Positions 62,241 through 64,000 of a stretch of DNA of 64,000 bases are shown one piece after another. Position numbers and translations under genes: made by a program. The notes under the pieces are model-generated. The model saw only the letters and a program-made list of their open reading frames with translations, had not been told where the DNA came from and did not search any database. The DNA is from Shewanella schlegeliana (GTDB taxonomy: Bacteria > Pseudomonadota > Gammaproteobacteria > Enterobacterales > Shewanellaceae). The stretch spans positions 168,134 to 232,133 of the forward strand of contig NZ_JAESVD010000007.1 of NCBI RefSeq assembly GCF_016765635.1, given 5' to 3'. How positions within the stretch are numbered: position 1 is the first letter of the stretch; each line of letters opens with the position of its first letter.

Positions 62241-63065
62241 CTAAGCAGCAGGCGTCTCTTTCACATAAAGATCCATCTGTGGATATGGAATACCAATACC
62301 CGCCTCATCGAGTGCATTCTTAACTTGCTCAAGAATTTCAAAGTGTGCAGGCCAGTAATCAGAGCCTTTTACCCAAGGGCGAACCACAAAATTCACCGAC
62401 GAATCAGCAAGCTCTGAAACAGCGACTGTATAAGCAGGGTCTTTAAGTACATACTGACTATTTTCTAGGATATGAGTTAGTACCTTTTTAGTTTCGGCTA
62501 GGTTCGCATCATATGAGACACCTATCACCAAATCTAAGCGACGTGTTTCCATCGCCGAATAGTTAATAATAGTGCCGTTCATCATCGCTGAGTTAGGCGC
62601 AATAATGACTTTATTATCTGGAGACAATAAGCGAGTTGAGAAGATAGTAATTTCATCAACCGTGCCAGCAATGCCCGCCGCTTCAACATAGTCACCGACT
62701 CGGCATGGTCTAAATAGCACCATCAATACGCCTGCAGCAAAGTTAGACAGTGAACCTTGCAGCGCTAAACCAACTGCCAAACCCGCGGCACCAATCACAG
62801 CGACTAGAGAGGCGGTTTGTACGCCAATTTGGCCAAGGGTAGCTACAATAGTAAATACAAACACCAGTGCCCAAGCAATATTGGCAACAAACGACACTAC
62901 CGTCGTATCGACTTTACGCTTCTTCAATATTTTTGTGGTGAGTTTTTTTGCAACATTCGACAGGAACTTACCGATGACAAAAATGATAATGGCAAAGACT
63001 ATCTTCATGCCATAAGTGACGATTAGCTCTGGCGCTTGGTCCATTAAACCTTGCAAGTTATCCAT
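62241..63065 (-). CDS. mscS: Small-conductance mechanosensitive channel MscS
   Basis: Heptameric inner-membrane channel that opens on hypo-osmotic shock. The 274-residue product has three spans. The third holds the pore segment with the family pattern GLAVGLALQGSLSNFAAGVLMVLFRP (about residues 95-120), followed by the beta domain (VGDYVEAAGIAGTVDEITIFSTRLLS) and the cytoplasmic vestibule to IPYPQMDLYV. The length is near E. coli MscS (286). It is followed by a terminator and preceded by an OmpA-like gene on the same strand, 29 bases away. Confidence 0.95.
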   Translation of the reverse strand: MDNLQGLMDQAPELIVTYGMKIVFAIIIFVIGKFLSNVAKKLTTKILKKRKVDTTVVSFVANIAWALVFVFTIVATLGQIGVQTASLVAVIGAAGLAVGLALQGSLSNFAAGVLMVLFRPCRVGDYVEAAGIAGTVDEITIFSTRLLSPDNKVIIAPNSAMMNGTIINYSAMETRRLDLVIGVSYDANLAETKKVLTHILENSQYVLKDPAYTVAVSELADSSVNFVVRPWVKGSDYWPAHFEILEQVKNALDEAGIGIPYPQMDLYVKETPAA

Positions 63066-63094
63066 TTACATACTCCCTTAAATTTATGATAAAA

Positions 63095-63691
63095 CTATTG
63101 AACAATAACTAAAAACTCAACACGTCGGTTTTGTTCACGACCATACGCATTTTGATTACTGGCAATGGGAAGTTGACTTCCCATACCTTTAACCTGAAAT
63201 CTATTGGCAGCAAATCCAAACTGCTCAACTAATATTTTTTTTACCTGCTCAGCCCGAAGTAATGATAACTTTTGATTAAAACTCTGCTCACCTATTGAAT
63301 CTGTATGCCCTACAAGCAAAAGAGGCACTCTTGTCACTGCCAGCCAAGAGTTAAGCTTCTCAAATGCTTGCTCTTGAGACATGAGAACTTGAGATTGAGC
63401 AAACTCAAACTTAACACTAATAGATGACTTTTCTGTACAGCTAGCTGGAAAGAGTTGCCCATTACTCGTTGCAAAACACAAGTTTGACATGATTCTAAGC
63501 TGCTGTGCTTTCATAGTACTGGCTTGACGATTATCACAGCCACGAGCATCTACAATCTGGCCTCTCGCAGTATCTTCACAGGCATCTTTCAGATCTGGCA
63601 CCCCATCAAGATCCGTATCTTGCCACTGGCGAGCGAGTCCCCCTACTGAAAATAGCACGCTAACAATCAGTATTAACGTCAACTTTACCAT
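63095..63691 (-). CDS. OmpA-family peptidoglycan-binding protein with thrombospondin-type 3 repeat
   Basis: Periplasmic or outer-membrane-associated protein of 198 residues from ATG 63689-63691, with a GGGGGAGG site eight bases upstream. A signal peptide (about 1-20) is followed by an acidic calcium-binding-type repeat (DTDLDGVPDLKDACEDTARG). A C-terminal OmpA-like domain follows, with VGHTDSIGEQSFNQKLSLLRAEQVKKIL and GREQNRRVEFLV, which binds peptidoglycan. It lacks a beta-barrel. It precedes mscS on the same strand and may be co-transcribed. Confidence 0.88.
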   Translation of the reverse strand: MVKLTLILIVSVLFSVGGLARQWQDTDLDGVPDLKDACEDTARGQIVDARGCDNRQASTMKAQQLRIMSNLCFATSNGQLFPASCTEKSSISVKFEFAQSQVLMSQEQAFEKLNSWLAVTRVPLLLVGHTDSIGEQSFNQKLSLLRAEQVKKILVEQFGFAANRFQVKGMGSQLPIASNQNAYGREQNRRVEFLVIVQ

Positions 63692-64000
63692 AGCTACCCT
63701 CCCCCAGATCCAACACACTCCTCTAAGATTTTAGCCGCAAGCCTGATATCTGACTAGTAATGCTCAACGTCATAAGCGATATCTATCATTAATCCTCACA
63801 GGTTAACTAAGCAGCATTTTATGTCAAACAATCTAAAAACACAGCCTAATAATTAACTTAATCATTACAATCATAGTTAATATCAGCCAGTTTTCGATTT
63901 TGTCCCACAGACAAAAGGGGACTTGTAAGGGGCGATATAAGGCTAGCCCCCCTCTTTCTTACCCAGCTAACCAAACTAAAATAGATAACGATATTGCAGC

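Overview
The window is chromosomal DNA of a gammaproteobacterium, almost certainly a Shewanella. Gene order (csrA-alaS-recA; mutS; rpoS-nlpD-pcm-surE-truD-ispF-ispD-ftsB-eno-pyrG-mazG-relA-rlmD with divergent barA-yjaG; the rib-nusB block with thiL-pgpA; nrdR-glyA; ettA) and protein sequences such as Pcm, SurE, PyrG and GlyA fit that genus closely. The species cannot be set from the sequence alone. No rRNA, tRNA, transposase, phage gene, CRISPR array or recognisable defence operon was found.

Layout. 1-1150 is a tandem array of a 206-base unit directly downstream of csrA. Each unit carries a decayed copy of the 3' part of csrA and a copy of its terminator. 1175-10974 holds csrA, alaS, recA, mutS and rpoS with nlpD; recX is not between recA and alaS. 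11056-23206 is a minus-strand housekeeping run (protein repair, tRNA modification, isoprenoid synthesis, cell division, glycolysis, CTP synthesis, stringent response, 23S rRNA methylation). 23304-26703 is the BarA hybrid kinase and a YjaG-like protein. BarA controls CsrA activity through small RNAs in related bacteria, so both ends of that circuit lie in the window.

26853-30430 is the accessory part: a LysR regulator, then three small minus-strand genes carried as integron-type cassettes. Two complete attC-like sites (about 95 bases each) and one right half-site are visible, with no integrase. 30454-41785 returns to housekeeping: SOS-controlled recN, pgpA-thiL, nusB-ribH-ribBA-ribE-ribD-nrdR, glyA and ettA. 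42051-51323 holds an acyltransferase, a secreted phosphatase, an RND efflux pair, small or poorly known genes and an iron-dependent alcohol dehydrogenase. 51607-51683 is a possible small RNA gene.

52005-56456 is a second RND efflux operon whose permease start region has been duplicated, giving a 23-codon leader frame. 56993-63691 holds a small conserved-looking protein, NDH-2, a tiny lipoprotein with three 11-residue repeats, a thioesterase, threonine aldolase, a UPF0126 membrane protein, an MscS channel and an OmpA-like protein.

No clear new multi-gene system was found. The most unusual items are the csrA-derived repeat array, the integrase-less cassette cluster, the duplicated RND start region with its leader frame, and the candidate small RNA.
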